From assembly GCA_028287725.1 (NCBI GenBank), contig JAQBPC010000060.1, positions 1-11,826 on the forward strand: DNA of 11,826 nucleotides, read 5' to 3'. This stretch comes from Chloroflexota bacterium (GTDB lineage Bacteria; Chloroflexota; UBA5177; JANWHV01). How positions within the stretch are numbered: the stretch's first letter is position 1; each line of letters opens with the position of its first letter. Made by a program: the position numbers and the translations under genes. The notes below the pieces were generated by a model. The model was not told where the DNA came from. It did not search any database and was given only the letters and a program-made list of their open reading frames with translations. Shown piece after piece: positions 1 through 8,250 of this stretch.

Positions 1-1
1 G

Positions 2-3000
2 TCGTTCCGCTGGTTCAAGACTGAGGGCCTTAGGGAACTGTTTGAGGAAATCAGCCCGATCCAGGACTATTCGGGCAAGATGGAGTTGGAGTTCTCGGTT
101 CCCGACGAACCGTTCGGGAAACCCAAGTATACGGCATCTCAGTGCCGTGAGCTTGACCTGACGTATGCTGCTCCTTTGAATGTGCGGGCGAAGCTTCACA
201 TCAAGGAAACCGGCGAAATCATTGAGAAGACCATCTTCATGGGTGACTTCCCACTCATGACACCCCAAGGCACCTTTATTATCAACGGATCCGAGCGCGT
301 CGTGGTGAGCCAGCTCGTTCGTTCACCTGGCGTTTATTTTACTCGCGAAATCGATCCGGGATCCGGCCGTCCTCTTTATATGGCGAAAGTGATTCCTAAT
401 CGAGGTGCGTGGCTCGAATTCGAAACTAGCAACAAGAACATATTAACCGTAAAGGTCGACCGGAAGCGCAAGATTCCGGTTACTACCCTGCTTCGAGCAA
501 TCGGGTATGGGACGGATGACGCGATCCACGAGATTTTCGAGAAAGTGGACACCAATCCGGACCATAAGTATATTCACGACACCCTGCTCAAGGATACGAC
601 CAAGACCGAAGAGGCCGGTCTCCTTGAGATGTACAAGAAACTGCGGCCTGGCGATCCGCCGACGAAGGACAATGCGGCGAATCTCATCCATTCGTTGTTC
701 TTCAATCCCCGCCGTTATGACCTGGGCCGCGTTGGGCGCTACAAGCTCAACAAGCGCCTTAGCCTCACCGTGGATCTTACACAGCGGACCCTTACCAAAG
801 AGGATCTGGCTCAGATCGTGAGCCGGTTGATTGAGCTAAATAATTCGTATGACAGTCCAGCCGGCGCAATCCGGCCGGATGACATCGACCATCTTGGTAA
901 CCGTCGCGTGCGCGCCGTTGGAGAATTGCTGCAAAACCAGTTCCGCATCGGACTGCTGCGCATGGAACGTGTTGTCAAGGAACGCATGACCATTCAAGAC
1001 GCCACGACCGCAACGCCGAGTGCGCTGATCAATATTCGACCGGTCGTCGCGGCGGTGAAGGAGTTCTTTGGCGGCAGCCAGCTGAGCCAATTTATGGATC
1101 AGACCAATCCGCTGGCGGAGCTAACACACAAGCGGCGTCTGAGCGCCCTTGGTCCAGGTGGACTGAGTCGAGATCGTGCCGGCTTCGACGTTCGTGACGT
1201 TCACCCGTCGCACTACGGTCGCGTCTGCCCGATTGAGACACCGGAAGGCCCAAACATCGGCTTGATTGGCTCACTCGCGACCTATTCTTCACCGAACGCG
1301 TATGGGTTTATGGAAACTCCGTACCGTAAGGTGTTGCGTATGCTCAGCAGCACCGACCCAATCCTGGCTGAGCAGATTCTGGCGGAGAACATCGTCGACC
1401 CGGGGACAGGCGAAGTCCTGGTCGAGCGAGGTAGTAAGATTACGCCTAAGGCGCTGGAAGTTCTGAAGGCAGCCCCATCGCGTCAGGTGCGTATCAAGCC
1501 GATCGTTACTGACGACGTCATGTATCTGACTGCTGATGAGGAAGAGCAGTATGTCGTGGCTCAGGCCAACGTACCGCTCACTTCCGATAATCACTTTGCC
1601 AACGAGCGAATCACTGCTCGTTTTGGCGACAAGTTCGTAGAAGAATCCGAAGAGCGGGTTGACTTTATGGACGTTTCGCCCCGACAGATTGTGTCGGTCG
1701 CGACGGCCATGATCCCGTTCCTCGAGCATGACGATGCGAACCGCGCACTCATGGGCTCGAACATGCAGCGGCAGGCCGTTGCTTTGATTCGTCCGCAGGC
1801 GCCGATCGTTGGTACCGGCATGGAGTGGCAGGCTGCGCGTGATTCGGGCCAGGTTGTTGTTTCGGAGCACGAGGGCGAGGTGGTGAGCGCCACCGGCCGT
1901 CAGATCGTAGTCCGCGACAGTGACGCCGTCGACCACGTCTATGACCTGCGAAAGTTCGCCCGGTCGAACCAGGGCACCTGTATCAATCAGCGGCCCAGCG
2001 TGGACCGCGGCGACCGTGTCCGCGAAGGCGATGTGCTGGCAGACAGCTCATCGACCGACAAGGGCGAGCTGGCACTCGGCCAGAACGTTCTCGTGGCGTT
2101 CATGGCCTGGGAAGGCGGCAACTACGAGGACGCGATCGTGATGAGCGACCGTGTCGTGCGCGAAGACGTCTTCACGTCAATCCACATGGAGAAGCATGAG
2201 GTTGATGCCCGCGACACCAAGCTCGGTCCCGAGGAAATCACTCGCGACATTCCAAACGTCGGCGAGGAAGGCCTGAAGGACCTGGACGAACGTGGCATCA
2301 TCCGCGTGGGGGCCGAGGTTGGCCCTGGCGATATCCTCGTCGGCAAAATCACGCCCAAGGGCGAGACCGAGCTTACCGCCGAAGAGCGCTTGCTGCGAGC
2401 CATCTTTGGTGAGAAGGCGCGTGAGGTCAAGGACACATCGCTGCGAGTGCCCCAGGGCGAGCGTGGCAAGGTCGTCGAGGTCAAGGTCTTCAAGCGCGAG
2501 AACAACGCCGAGTTGCCCCCTGGTGTCAACCAGCTGGTCCGAGTCAGCATCGCCCAGAAGCGCAAAATCGCCGAGGGTGACAAGATGGCAGGCCGGCATG
2601 GGAACAAGGGCGTCATTTCCCGTATCGTGCCGGTCGAGGAAATGCCATTTTTGCCGGACGGCACCCCAATTGACATAATTTTGAATCCGTTGGGCGTTCC
2701 GAGCCGTATGAATATAGGGCAGATCCTTGAGACTCACCTTGGGTGGGCTGCCAAGGTTCTCGGTATGACCGTTGCATCCCCGGTATTCGAAGGTGCGACC
2801 GAAGAGCAGATTCGCGACATGCTCAGGAAAGCCGGTTTGCCTGAGGACGGTAAGGTCACCTTGTACGACGGTCGCACAGGTGAGGCGTTCGATCAGCCGA
2901 TCACCGTTGGCTACATCTATATGATGAAACTCGCCCACTTGGTCGAGGACAAGATCCACGCCCGATCCACGGGCCCGTATTCACTTGTTACACAGCAGCC

Positions 3001-3397
3001 ACTGGGCGGTAAAGCACAGTTTGGTGGTCAGCGGTTTGGTGAAATGGAGGTGTGGGCACTCGAGGCCTATGGTGCGGCGCATATTCTCCAGGAGTTGCTC
3101 ACAGTTAAGTCCGACGACGTTATTGGCCGCGTGAAGACGTACGAAGCCATCGTCAAGGGTGAGCAGATCATGGAGCCAGGCGTGCCTGAGTCGTTCAAAG
3201 TACTCGTCAAGGAACTGCAGAGCCTCGGTTTGGCAGTCGAGGTGCTCAATGACGATGAGGAGAAGATCGAGTTCACGCAGGATCTGGCCGAGGATTCAGC
3301 TTTGAGTTTGCCGTCGGAGCTGAGCCCAATTGAATTTAACGAGTTGAGCCGACCATTTACCCTTGGCAGCGACCCGCTCGGACCCGATAACCGATAG
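2..3397 (+). CDS. rpoB: RNA polymerase beta subunit, 5'-truncated by the window edge
   Basis: Beta forms one half of the RNA polymerase active-site cleft. The frame is open from base 2, and the first visible residues (SFRWF, then EEISPIQDYSGK) match the conserved beta N-terminus, so ATG at 80 is internal and a few dozen residues lie upstream. There are 1131 codons to TAG at 3395-3397. The rifampicin pocket is intact around 1076-1144, with Gln513, Asp516, His526 and Ser531 (E. coli numbering) encoded at 1088, 1097, 1127 and 1142, so the drug site looks wild type. The catalytic AEGDKMAGRHGNKG segment carries the two active-site lysines at 2582 and 2606. The C-terminal block (PYSLVTQQPLGGKAQFGGQRFGE from 2972) binds beta' and is followed by an acidic tail of about 50 residues. 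The large lineage-specific insertions of E. coli beta are absent. It is presumably co-transcribed with rpoC; its promoter is outside the window. Identity is certain. Confidence 0.99.
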   Translation, partial: SFRWFKTEGLRELFEEISPIQDYSGKMELEFSVPDEPFGKPKYTASQCRELDLTYAAPLNVRAKLHIKETGEIIEKTIFMGDFPLMTPQGTFIINGSERVVVSQLVRSPGVYFTREIDPGSGRPLYMAKVIPNRGAWLEFETSNKNILTVKVDRKRKIPVTTLLRAIGYGTDDAIHEIFEKVDTNPDHKYIHDTLLKDTTKTEEAGLLEMYKKLRPGDPPTKDNAANLIHSLFFNPRRYDLGRVGRYKLNKRLSLTVDLTQRTLTKEDLAQIVSRLIELNNSYDSPAGAIRPDDIDHLGNRRVRAVGELLQNQFRIGLLRMERVVKERMTIQDATTATPSALINIRPVVAAVKEFFGGSQLSQFMDQTNPLAELTHKRRLSALGPGGLSRDRAGFDVRDVHPSHYGRVCPIETPEGPNIGLIGSLATYSSPNAYGFMETPYRKVLRMLSSTDPILAEQILAENIVDPGTGEVLVERGSKITPKALEVLKAAPSRQVRIKPIVTDDVMYLTADEEEQYVVAQANVPLTSDNHFANERITARFGDKFVEESEERVDFMDVSPRQIVSVATAMIPFLEHDDANRALMGSNMQRQAVALIRPQAPIVGTGMEWQAARDSGQVVVSEHEGEVVSATGRQIVVRDSDAVDHVYDLRKFARSNQGTCINQRPSVDRGDRVREGDVLADSSSTDKGELALGQNVLVAFMAWEGGNYEDAIVMSDRVVREDVFTSIHMEKHEVDARDTKLGPEEITRDIPNVGEEGLKDLDERGIIRVGAEVGPGDILVGKITPKGETELTAEERLLRAIFGEKAREVKDTSLRVPQGERGKVVEVKVFKRENNAELPPGVNQLVRVSIAQKRKIAEGDKMAGRHGNKGVISRIVPVEEMPFLPDGTPIDIILNPLGVPSRMNIGQILETHLGWAAKVLGMTVASPVFEGATEEQIRDMLRKAGLPEDGKVTLYDGRTGEAFDQPITVGYIYMMKLAHLVEDKIHARSTGPYSLVTQQPLGGKAQFGGQRFGEMEVWALEAYGAAHILQELLTVKSDDVIGRVKTYEAIVKGEQIMEPGVPESFKVLVKELQSLGLAVEVLNDDEEKIEFTQDLAEDSALSLPSELSPIEFNELSRPFTLGSDPLGPDNR

Positions 3398-3405
3398 CCG
3401 CGAAA

Positions 3406-3453
3406 GACGTACCGGCGCCGCACCCGCGAGAGTGGGTGTGGCTTCGGTACGTC
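3406..3453 (+). promoter_or_regulatory. Two-tier stem-loop in the rpoB-rpoC gap
   Basis: GACGTACCG (3406-3414) pairs perfectly with CGGTACGTC (3445-3453). Inside a 2x2 internal loop, GCCGCACCC (3417-3425) pairs with GGGTGTGGC (3434-3442), with one G-U pair, around an 8-base loop. It starts 9 bases after the rpoB stop. No T-run follows, so it does not look like a standard intrinsic terminator. A processing site, mRNA stabiliser or partial attenuator is an inference. The pairing is read directly from the sequence; the function is unknown. Confidence 0.6.
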
Positions 3454-3454
3454 A

Positions 3455-3539
3455 GTGTGCCGCGCTATTTGCACACATGCAGTTCCAAGGGGTGCTAACC
3501 GTCAACGCGCTGACTCATCACCGCCGTCCGTTAGCCCTC
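3455..3539 (+). promoter_or_regulatory. Two further inverted repeats before rpoC
   Basis: GTGTGC (3455-3460) pairs with GCACAC (3471-3476) across a 10-base loop, directly after the preceding stem-loop. Next, GGGG-T-GCTAAC (3489-3499, bulged T) pairs with GTTAGCCCTC (3530-3539), including one G-U pair, across a 30-base loop. The second is weaker because its loop is long. I see no convincing promoter here, so rpoC is probably read through from rpoB. The last repeat ends 19 bases before the rpoC start and could affect access to it, which is inference. Confidence 0.4.
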
Positions 3540-3558
3540 AGTCCTACACGGGGGGATC

Positions 3559-6500
3559 ATGCTGGAAGTTAACGATTTCAACGCAATCCGTATTAGCCTC
3601 GCTTCGCCAGAGCAAATCAAGAGTTGGTCGTATGGCGAAGTTACCAAGCCGGAGACGATCAACTATCGCACGCTGAAGCCCGAGAAAGATGGGTTGTTCT
3701 GCGAGCGCATCTTTGGTCCCTCCAAAGACTGGGAGTGCTACTGCGGCAAGTACAAGCGTGTCCGCTATAAGGGCATCATCTGCGACAAGTGTGGCGTGGA
3801 AGTTGCCCGTTCAAAGGTGCGCCGTGAGCGCATGGGACACATTGAGCTGGCCTCTCCGGTCAGTCATATTTGGTATTTCAAAGGAACACCCAGCAGGCTT
3901 TCGCTGTTGCTGGATATCTCTCCGCGCGAGTTGGAGAAGATCCTCTACTTCGCGCAATATATTGTCACCGAAGTTAATGAGACCGAACGGAAGAAGGCTC
4001 TTGAGCGCCTAGAGCGCGAAGAGGAGAACCGGTTCGCTGCGGTTGAGCAGGAGTTCCAGGAGGAGCTGCAGCGATTGCAGAATCCCGAAGGGAACAGCAA
4101 GCAGCAGCGTGAGGAAGAGCGCGCGCAACGTGCCGCTCGGATGAACCAGGATCGTGACCAGGCCGTTGAGTCTGTGATCGAGGCTGGCACCCGCCTTTCG
4201 GAGCGTCTCCAGGGAATGATTGGTCAGGAAGCCCTGGCCGATATGACCCTCGAAGGCGTTGCTGAGCCGATCGTTGAAGCCGGGGCTACCGTCTCGCGCA
4301 ACCACATCGACGCGATTACGCCCGCCGTGCAAAAGCAAGTCCAGTACCTCGAGCAGCATTGCGAGCAGGAGCTTGCAAAGCTTGTAACCGAGGCTGAGAT
4401 TGAAGCACGTCAGGTACTGTCGGCGCCCGATATCCAGCGCGAGGTCCAGAAGCTGGAAGACGCACTGGTCAAGAAGCGTGAAGAGCTGAAAGTTCAGCTG
4501 GCCGAGCGTCGCGAAGAGCTGCTGAACATCAAGCTGTTCGATCGGCCGCCGGAGAACAAGGTTCGCGAATGGCAAGATGCCTTCCCGTCGGTCTTCAAGG
4601 CCGGCATGGGCGCCGAGGCACTCCTGCACATTATCAGGAACCTCGACCTTAATGCGTTGGCCAAGGAGATGCGGGACGACATTCATACGTCGGCCGCGAC
4701 CAGCCAGCGTCGTAAGAAGGCCATTAAGCGGCTCCGCGTCGTCGAAGCATTCCGCAAGAGTGGTCCGCAGCCCGAGTGGATGATCCTCACGGTGCTGCCG
4801 GTCATCCCACCGGAGCTTCGCCCGATGGTGCAGCTCGATGGTGGCCGTTTCGCCACAAGCGATCTGAACGATCTGTACCGGCGCGTCATCAACCGCAACA
4901 ACCGCCTCAAGAGGCTGTTGGAGCTTCAGGCGCCCGAGATTATCGTGCGTAACGAAAAGCGCATGCTTCAAGAAGCGTGCGACGCACTCATTGACAACGG
5001 CCGCCGTGGCCGGGCAGTCAATGGCTCCGGCAACCACAAGCTGAAGAGCTTGTCGGACATGCTCAAGGGCAAGCAAGGGCGTTTCCGCCAGAACCTGCTC
5101 GGAAAGCGCGTCGACTACTCTGGCCGTTCGGTCATCGTGGTCGGGCCGGAATTGAAACTGCATCAGTGTGGTCTGCCGAAGCGCATGGCGCTCGAGCTGT
5201 TCAAGCCCTTTGTGATGCGGAAGCTGGTGGAGCGGAACTTCGCTCACAACATCCGCAGCGCGAAGCGCGTGATCGAGCGTGTTCGTCCGGAGGTGTGGGA
5301 TGTGCTGGAAGAGGTCATTAAGGACCATCCGGTTCTCCTGAACCGTGCGCCTACGTTGCACCGCTTGGGCATTCAGGCCTTCGAGGCCGTGCTCGTCGAG
5401 GGCAGTGCAATCCAGCTTCATCCGCTGGTCTGCCAGGCCTTTAACGCCGACTTCGACGGTGACCAGATGGCCGTGCATATCCCGCTGTCGCGGGCGGCAC
5501 AGATGGAAGCCAAGACCCTGATGCTTAGCTCGCGGAACCTGCTCTCGCCGGCCAATGGCGAGCCAATGGTGTCGCCTACTAAGGACATGGTTCTCGGGTG
5601 CTACTACCTCACGGTGGAAATCCCCGGCACCAAGGGTGACGGCGGCGTGTTTGGCGACTTCTGGGAGGCTCAACGAGCCTATGATGCCGGGCGTCTAGCC
5701 TTGCATGCGACTATCTATATAATGCTCTCGCACCGTGCTGTTGACGGCGCAACCGACGGTTATATCAAGACCGAGGTTGGGCGTATTCCGGTGAGCGAGC
5801 TTGTCACTGTGCCAAAGAGCCGGGCTCTTGGGCTGAAGACTACCGTCGGTCGCATCATCTTCAACGAGGCGCTACCGCGGCAGATCGAATACAAGAACTT
5901 TGTGCAAGACAAGGGCAAGCTGAAGGACGTGGTGGGCGAGGTATATCGTGACCTAGGTCCCGCCAAGACGTCGCAGGTTGCCGACGACATCAAGCGTATT
6001 GGCTTTCAATATGCAACTCGATCGGGTACGACCATCGCCATTGACGATGTGACTATTCCGAAGAAGAAGTACGCGATTATCTCCGAGGTGCAGACCGAGG
6101 TCGATAAGCTGGACCGCCAGTACGACCGAGGGCTGATTACCGCCGACGAGCAATACTCGCAGCGCGTTGCTGCCTGGACGGAAGCTCGTGACCGGGTGAG
6201 CAAGGCAGTAACCGAGGGACTTGATAAGTTCGGCTCGATCTATATGATGGCAACCTCTGGCGCCGCCAAGGGCCAGTTCACGCAGATCTCGCAGCTTGCA
6301 GGTATGCGCGGACTCATGGCGGATCCACAGGGTCAGATTATTGCGCTGCCGATCAAATCAAACTTCCGCGAGGGCCTGTCAGTGCTCGACTACTTCATCT
6401 CGACCCACGGCGCGCGTAAGGGTCTTGCCGACACCGCGCTTCGTACGGCCGAATCGGGTTACCTGACCCGGCGTCTGATCGACGTCGGCCAGGACGTGAT

Positions 6501-8049
6501 CATCTATACGGAAGATTGCGGCACTACCCGAGGCATGTGGCTGGCCGAGCAAGACTCCGGCGATAAGTTGGAGCGGCGAATCACCGGTCGCTGGACGGCG
6601 CAAGATGTCGTCCATCCGGAAACCGGCGAGTTGATCCTCGGCACGAACGAGGAAATCACGGAAGTATTGTCCGGACCAGTGGCCGATGCCCTGAGGACCA
6701 TCAAGGTGCCTCAGCAGCGCGGTCTCTACGTCCGGTCGGTTCTCAACTGTCTGGCGAAGCGTGGCGTCTGCCGGCACTGCTACGGCTGGAGCATGGCGAC
6801 GCGTAACCTGGTGACCCTCGGCGAAGCGGTCGGTATTATCGCCGCCGAGTCGATCGGTGAGCCTGGCACGCAGCTAACCATGCGTACGTTCCATACCGGC
6901 GGTATCGCAGGTGAGGACATTACACAGGGTCTGCCGCGCGTCGAAGAGCTCTTCGAGGCACGCGAGCCCAAAGACAAGGCAGTGATTTCCGAAATCGACG
7001 GTATCGTCGAGATCGTCCGCGACGAGACGGGCCAGCATGTGCGGGTCACCTCGAAGCGGGACTGCCGCGACGTGTACATCCTGCCGCCGGGTTACGAGGT
7101 GATGGTCGCGAACGATAGCGAAGTCGACACGAACCAGCCTCTCGCGAAGCCGGCAACTCAAGGCGATCTGGTGGCTGCGACGCCCAACGCGGGTGGTGCG
7201 GTCAGCGAGGATACGTCCGACCAGGTCGTGTCCCGCCACAAGGGCAAGATTCACGTGAGCGGTGGGCAGCTCACCGTTCGTTACGAAGACATCGACACCC
7301 GGCTCTACCAGGTGCCGGCAGTCGCACGGCTTCGCGTAGAAAACGGCCAGAAGGTGCTCGCCGGAACCCAGCTTACCGAAGGCTCGATTGGGCCACAGGA
7401 TATTCTGGAGATTCAGGGCCCCGAGGCGGTACAGAAATACCTCGTTGCCGAAGTGCAGCGAGTCTACCGCTCACAGGGCGTAGGGATCAACGACAAGCAC
7501 GTCGAAGTGATCGTTCGGCAGATGCTGCGGAAGGTCAAGATTGAGGACGCCGGCGACACGGAATTGTTGCCTGGTGAACTCGTCGATCGCTTCGTATTTG
7601 AAGACATCAATGCACGTGTTCTTGCTCAGGACGGGCAGCCGGCGATCTCCAAGGCTGTACTGCTCGGCGTAACCAAGGCGAGCTTGAATACGGATAGCTT
7701 CCTTGCGGCGGCCTCCTTCCAGGAGACGACTCGGGTGCTGACCGAGGCGGCAATTTCTGGCAAGAAGGATCGCTTGATGGGCCTCAAGGAGAACGTGATC
7801 ATCGGTAAGCTTATCCCGGCCGGATCCGGCCTGATGAGTCGCCGAGCTCAGATCGCGGAAGGCGAGGCAGAAGAGCAGCTCCTTCCGTCCATGGGCGGCG
7901 TTGCCGTACTTGAAGGCGGCGAGGGCGATGGGCTAGGCGGCTTCGATGATGGCCTCGATGCTTCCGCGCCTGACATCTTTGCCGACATGCCGGACGAGCT
8001 TGAGGACGAGGCTGACCTCGACCTTGGTGGCGAAAGTGATGTAGAGTAG
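3559..8049 (+). CDS. rpoC: RNA polymerase beta' subunit
   Basis: Beta' carries the catalytic metal site and closes the cleft opposite beta. It is 1496 residues long. ATG at 3559 follows a G-run (3550-3555) only 3 bases upstream, a tight but usable ribosome site, and MLEVNDFNAIRI is a typical beta' start. Motifs in order: N-terminal zinc finger with Cys60, Cys62, Cys75 and Cys78; clamp segment VPVIPPELRPMVQLDGGRF; catalytic NADFDGD at 629-635, whose Asp631, Asp633 and Asp635 bind Mg; second zinc site Cys987, Cys1064, Cys1071 and Cys1074; trigger loop around 1088-1115 (GEAVGIIAAESIGEPGTQLT, then MRTFHTGG). The trigger loop lacks the large E. coli-type insertion. The unusual length comes mainly from a charged helical insertion at about 139-345, between ILYFAQYIVTE and GMGAEA. 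The last 51 residues hold 18 Asp/Glu and no Lys/Arg. It lies 161 bases after rpoB in a presumed common transcript. Identity is certain. Confidence 0.99.
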   Translation: MLEVNDFNAIRISLASPEQIKSWSYGEVTKPETINYRTLKPEKDGLFCERIFGPSKDWECYCGKYKRVRYKGIICDKCGVEVARSKVRRERMGHIELASPVSHIWYFKGTPSRLSLLLDISPRELEKILYFAQYIVTEVNETERKKALERLEREEENRFAAVEQEFQEELQRLQNPEGNSKQQREEERAQRAARMNQDRDQAVESVIEAGTRLSERLQGMIGQEALADMTLEGVAEPIVEAGATVSRNHIDAITPAVQKQVQYLEQHCEQELAKLVTEAEIEARQVLSAPDIQREVQKLEDALVKKREELKVQLAERREELLNIKLFDRPPENKVREWQDAFPSVFKAGMGAEALLHIIRNLDLNALAKEMRDDIHTSAATSQRRKKAIKRLRVVEAFRKSGPQPEWMILTVLPVIPPELRPMVQLDGGRFATSDLNDLYRRVINRNNRLKRLLELQAPEIIVRNEKRMLQEACDALIDNGRRGRAVNGSGNHKLKSLSDMLKGKQGRFRQNLLGKRVDYSGRSVIVVGPELKLHQCGLPKRMALELFKPFVMRKLVERNFAHNIRSAKRVIERVRPEVWDVLEEVIKDHPVLLNRAPTLHRLGIQAFEAVLVEGSAIQLHPLVCQAFNADFDGDQMAVHIPLSRAAQMEAKTLMLSSRNLLSPANGEPMVSPTKDMVLGCYYLTVEIPGTKGDGGVFGDFWEAQRAYDAGRLALHATIYIMLSHRAVDGATDGYIKTEVGRIPVSELVTVPKSRALGLKTTVGRIIFNEALPRQIEYKNFVQDKGKLKDVVGEVYRDLGPAKTSQVADDIKRIGFQYATRSGTTIAIDDVTIPKKKYAIISEVQTEVDKLDRQYDRGLITADEQYSQRVAAWTEARDRVSKAVTEGLDKFGSIYMMATSGAAKGQFTQISQLAGMRGLMADPQGQIIALPIKSNFREGLSVLDYFISTHGARKGLADTALRTAESGYLTRRLIDVGQDVIIYTEDCGTTRGMWLAEQDSGDKLERRITGRWTAQDVVHPETGELILGTNEEITEVLSGPVADALRTIKVPQQRGLYVRSVLNCLAKRGVCRHCYGWSMATRNLVTLGEAVGIIAAESIGEPGTQLTMRTFHTGGIAGEDITQGLPRVEELFEAREPKDKAVISEIDGIVEIVRDETGQHVRVTSKRDCRDVYILPPGYEVMVANDSEVDTNQPLAKPATQGDLVAATPNAGGAVSEDTSDQVVSRHKGKIHVSGGQLTVRYEDIDTRLYQVPAVARLRVENGQKVLAGTQLTEGSIGPQDILEIQGPEAVQKYLVAEVQRVYRSQGVGINDKHVEVIVRQMLRKVKIEDAGDTELLPGELVDRFVFEDINARVLAQDGQPAISKAVLLGVTKASLNTDSFLAAASFQETTRVLTEAAISGKKDRLMGLKENVIIGKLIPAGSGLMSRRAQIAEGEAEEQLLPSMGGVAVLEGGEGDGLGGFDDGLDASAPDIFADMPDELEDEADLDLGGESDVE

Positions 8050-8060
8050 GCTCTCTGTAC

Positions 8061-8100
8061 GAGAGGGTGGCCACGCCAGGTTCAACGTGGCCACCCTCTC
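8061..8100 (+). terminator. Perfect 15-bp stem-loop after rpoC, no U-tract
   Basis: GAGAGGGTGGCCACG (8061-8075) is the exact reverse complement of CGTGGCCACCCTCTC (8086-8100), with a 10-base loop. It begins 12 bases after the rpoC stop and ends 15 bases before the -35 box of the next promoter, the expected place for an operon boundary. The following bases (aagagccgat) hold no T-run, and there is none on the other strand, so classical intrinsic termination is not supported. It may be a 3'-end-stabilising or U-less terminator, or a processing site. A short competing hairpin, CTCTC (8051-8055) with GAGAG (8061-8065), is possible but far weaker. Confidence 0.55.
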
Positions 8101-8114
8101 AAGAGCCGATCACG

Positions 8115-8143
8115 TTGACGGGGCGAAAGTCCACTGATATACT
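8115..8143 (+). promoter_or_regulatory. Extended -10 sigma70-type promoter of the str operon
   Basis: The -35 box TTGACG (8115-8120) and the -10 box TATACT (8138-8143) are separated by exactly 17 bases, and TG at 8135-8136 gives an extended -10 (TGnTATACT). The start site would fall near 8150, leaving a leader of about 100 bases before rpsL. The match is strong and lies just after the rpoC stem-loop, so it probably drives rpsL-rpsG-fusA(-tuf) independently of rpoBC. It is a sequence prediction only. Confidence 0.8.
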
Positions 8144-8196
8144 AACGAATTGTGGCCATAAGTCGAATTTTTTCTTATAGCTAGCAGATGTGGTGA

Positions 8197-8223
8197 GGCC
8201 AGCCTGTGTTTAGGCAGACGGCC
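8197..8223 (+). promoter_or_regulatory. Stem-loop in the rpsL leader
   Basis: GGCC (8197-8200) pairs with GGCC (8220-8223) and, inside a small internal loop (A opposite AGAC), GCCT (8202-8205) pairs with AGGC (8212-8215) around GTGTTT. It ends 13 bases before the AAGGGA ribosome site of rpsL (8237-8242). Its location in the predicted leader would suit control of rpsL translation, but the stems are short and chance pairing is possible. Confidence 0.35.
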
Positions 8224-8250
8224 ATCGTGCAAAAATAAGGGATAGGAAAC

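Noticed and set aside
80..82. ATG at 80 as the rpoB start
   Set aside because: The same frame is open to the window edge and encodes conserved beta residues before it, so the gene is truncated rather than starting here.
1061..1144. Possible rifampicin-resistance change in the beta pocket
   Set aside because: The key residues (Gln513, Asp516, His526, Ser531 equivalents) are wild type. The Thr at the 518 position is not a change I can link to resistance.
2122..2959. Two overlapping minus-strand open frames inside rpoB
   Set aside because: Both are shadows of the beta frame, with compositions expected from antisense reading and no recognisable domains.
4009..5673. Long open frame on the minus strand inside rpoC (554 codons)
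   Set aside because: It lies fully opposite a certain beta' gene, resembles no family I recognise, and long antisense frames are common opposite GC-biased codons.
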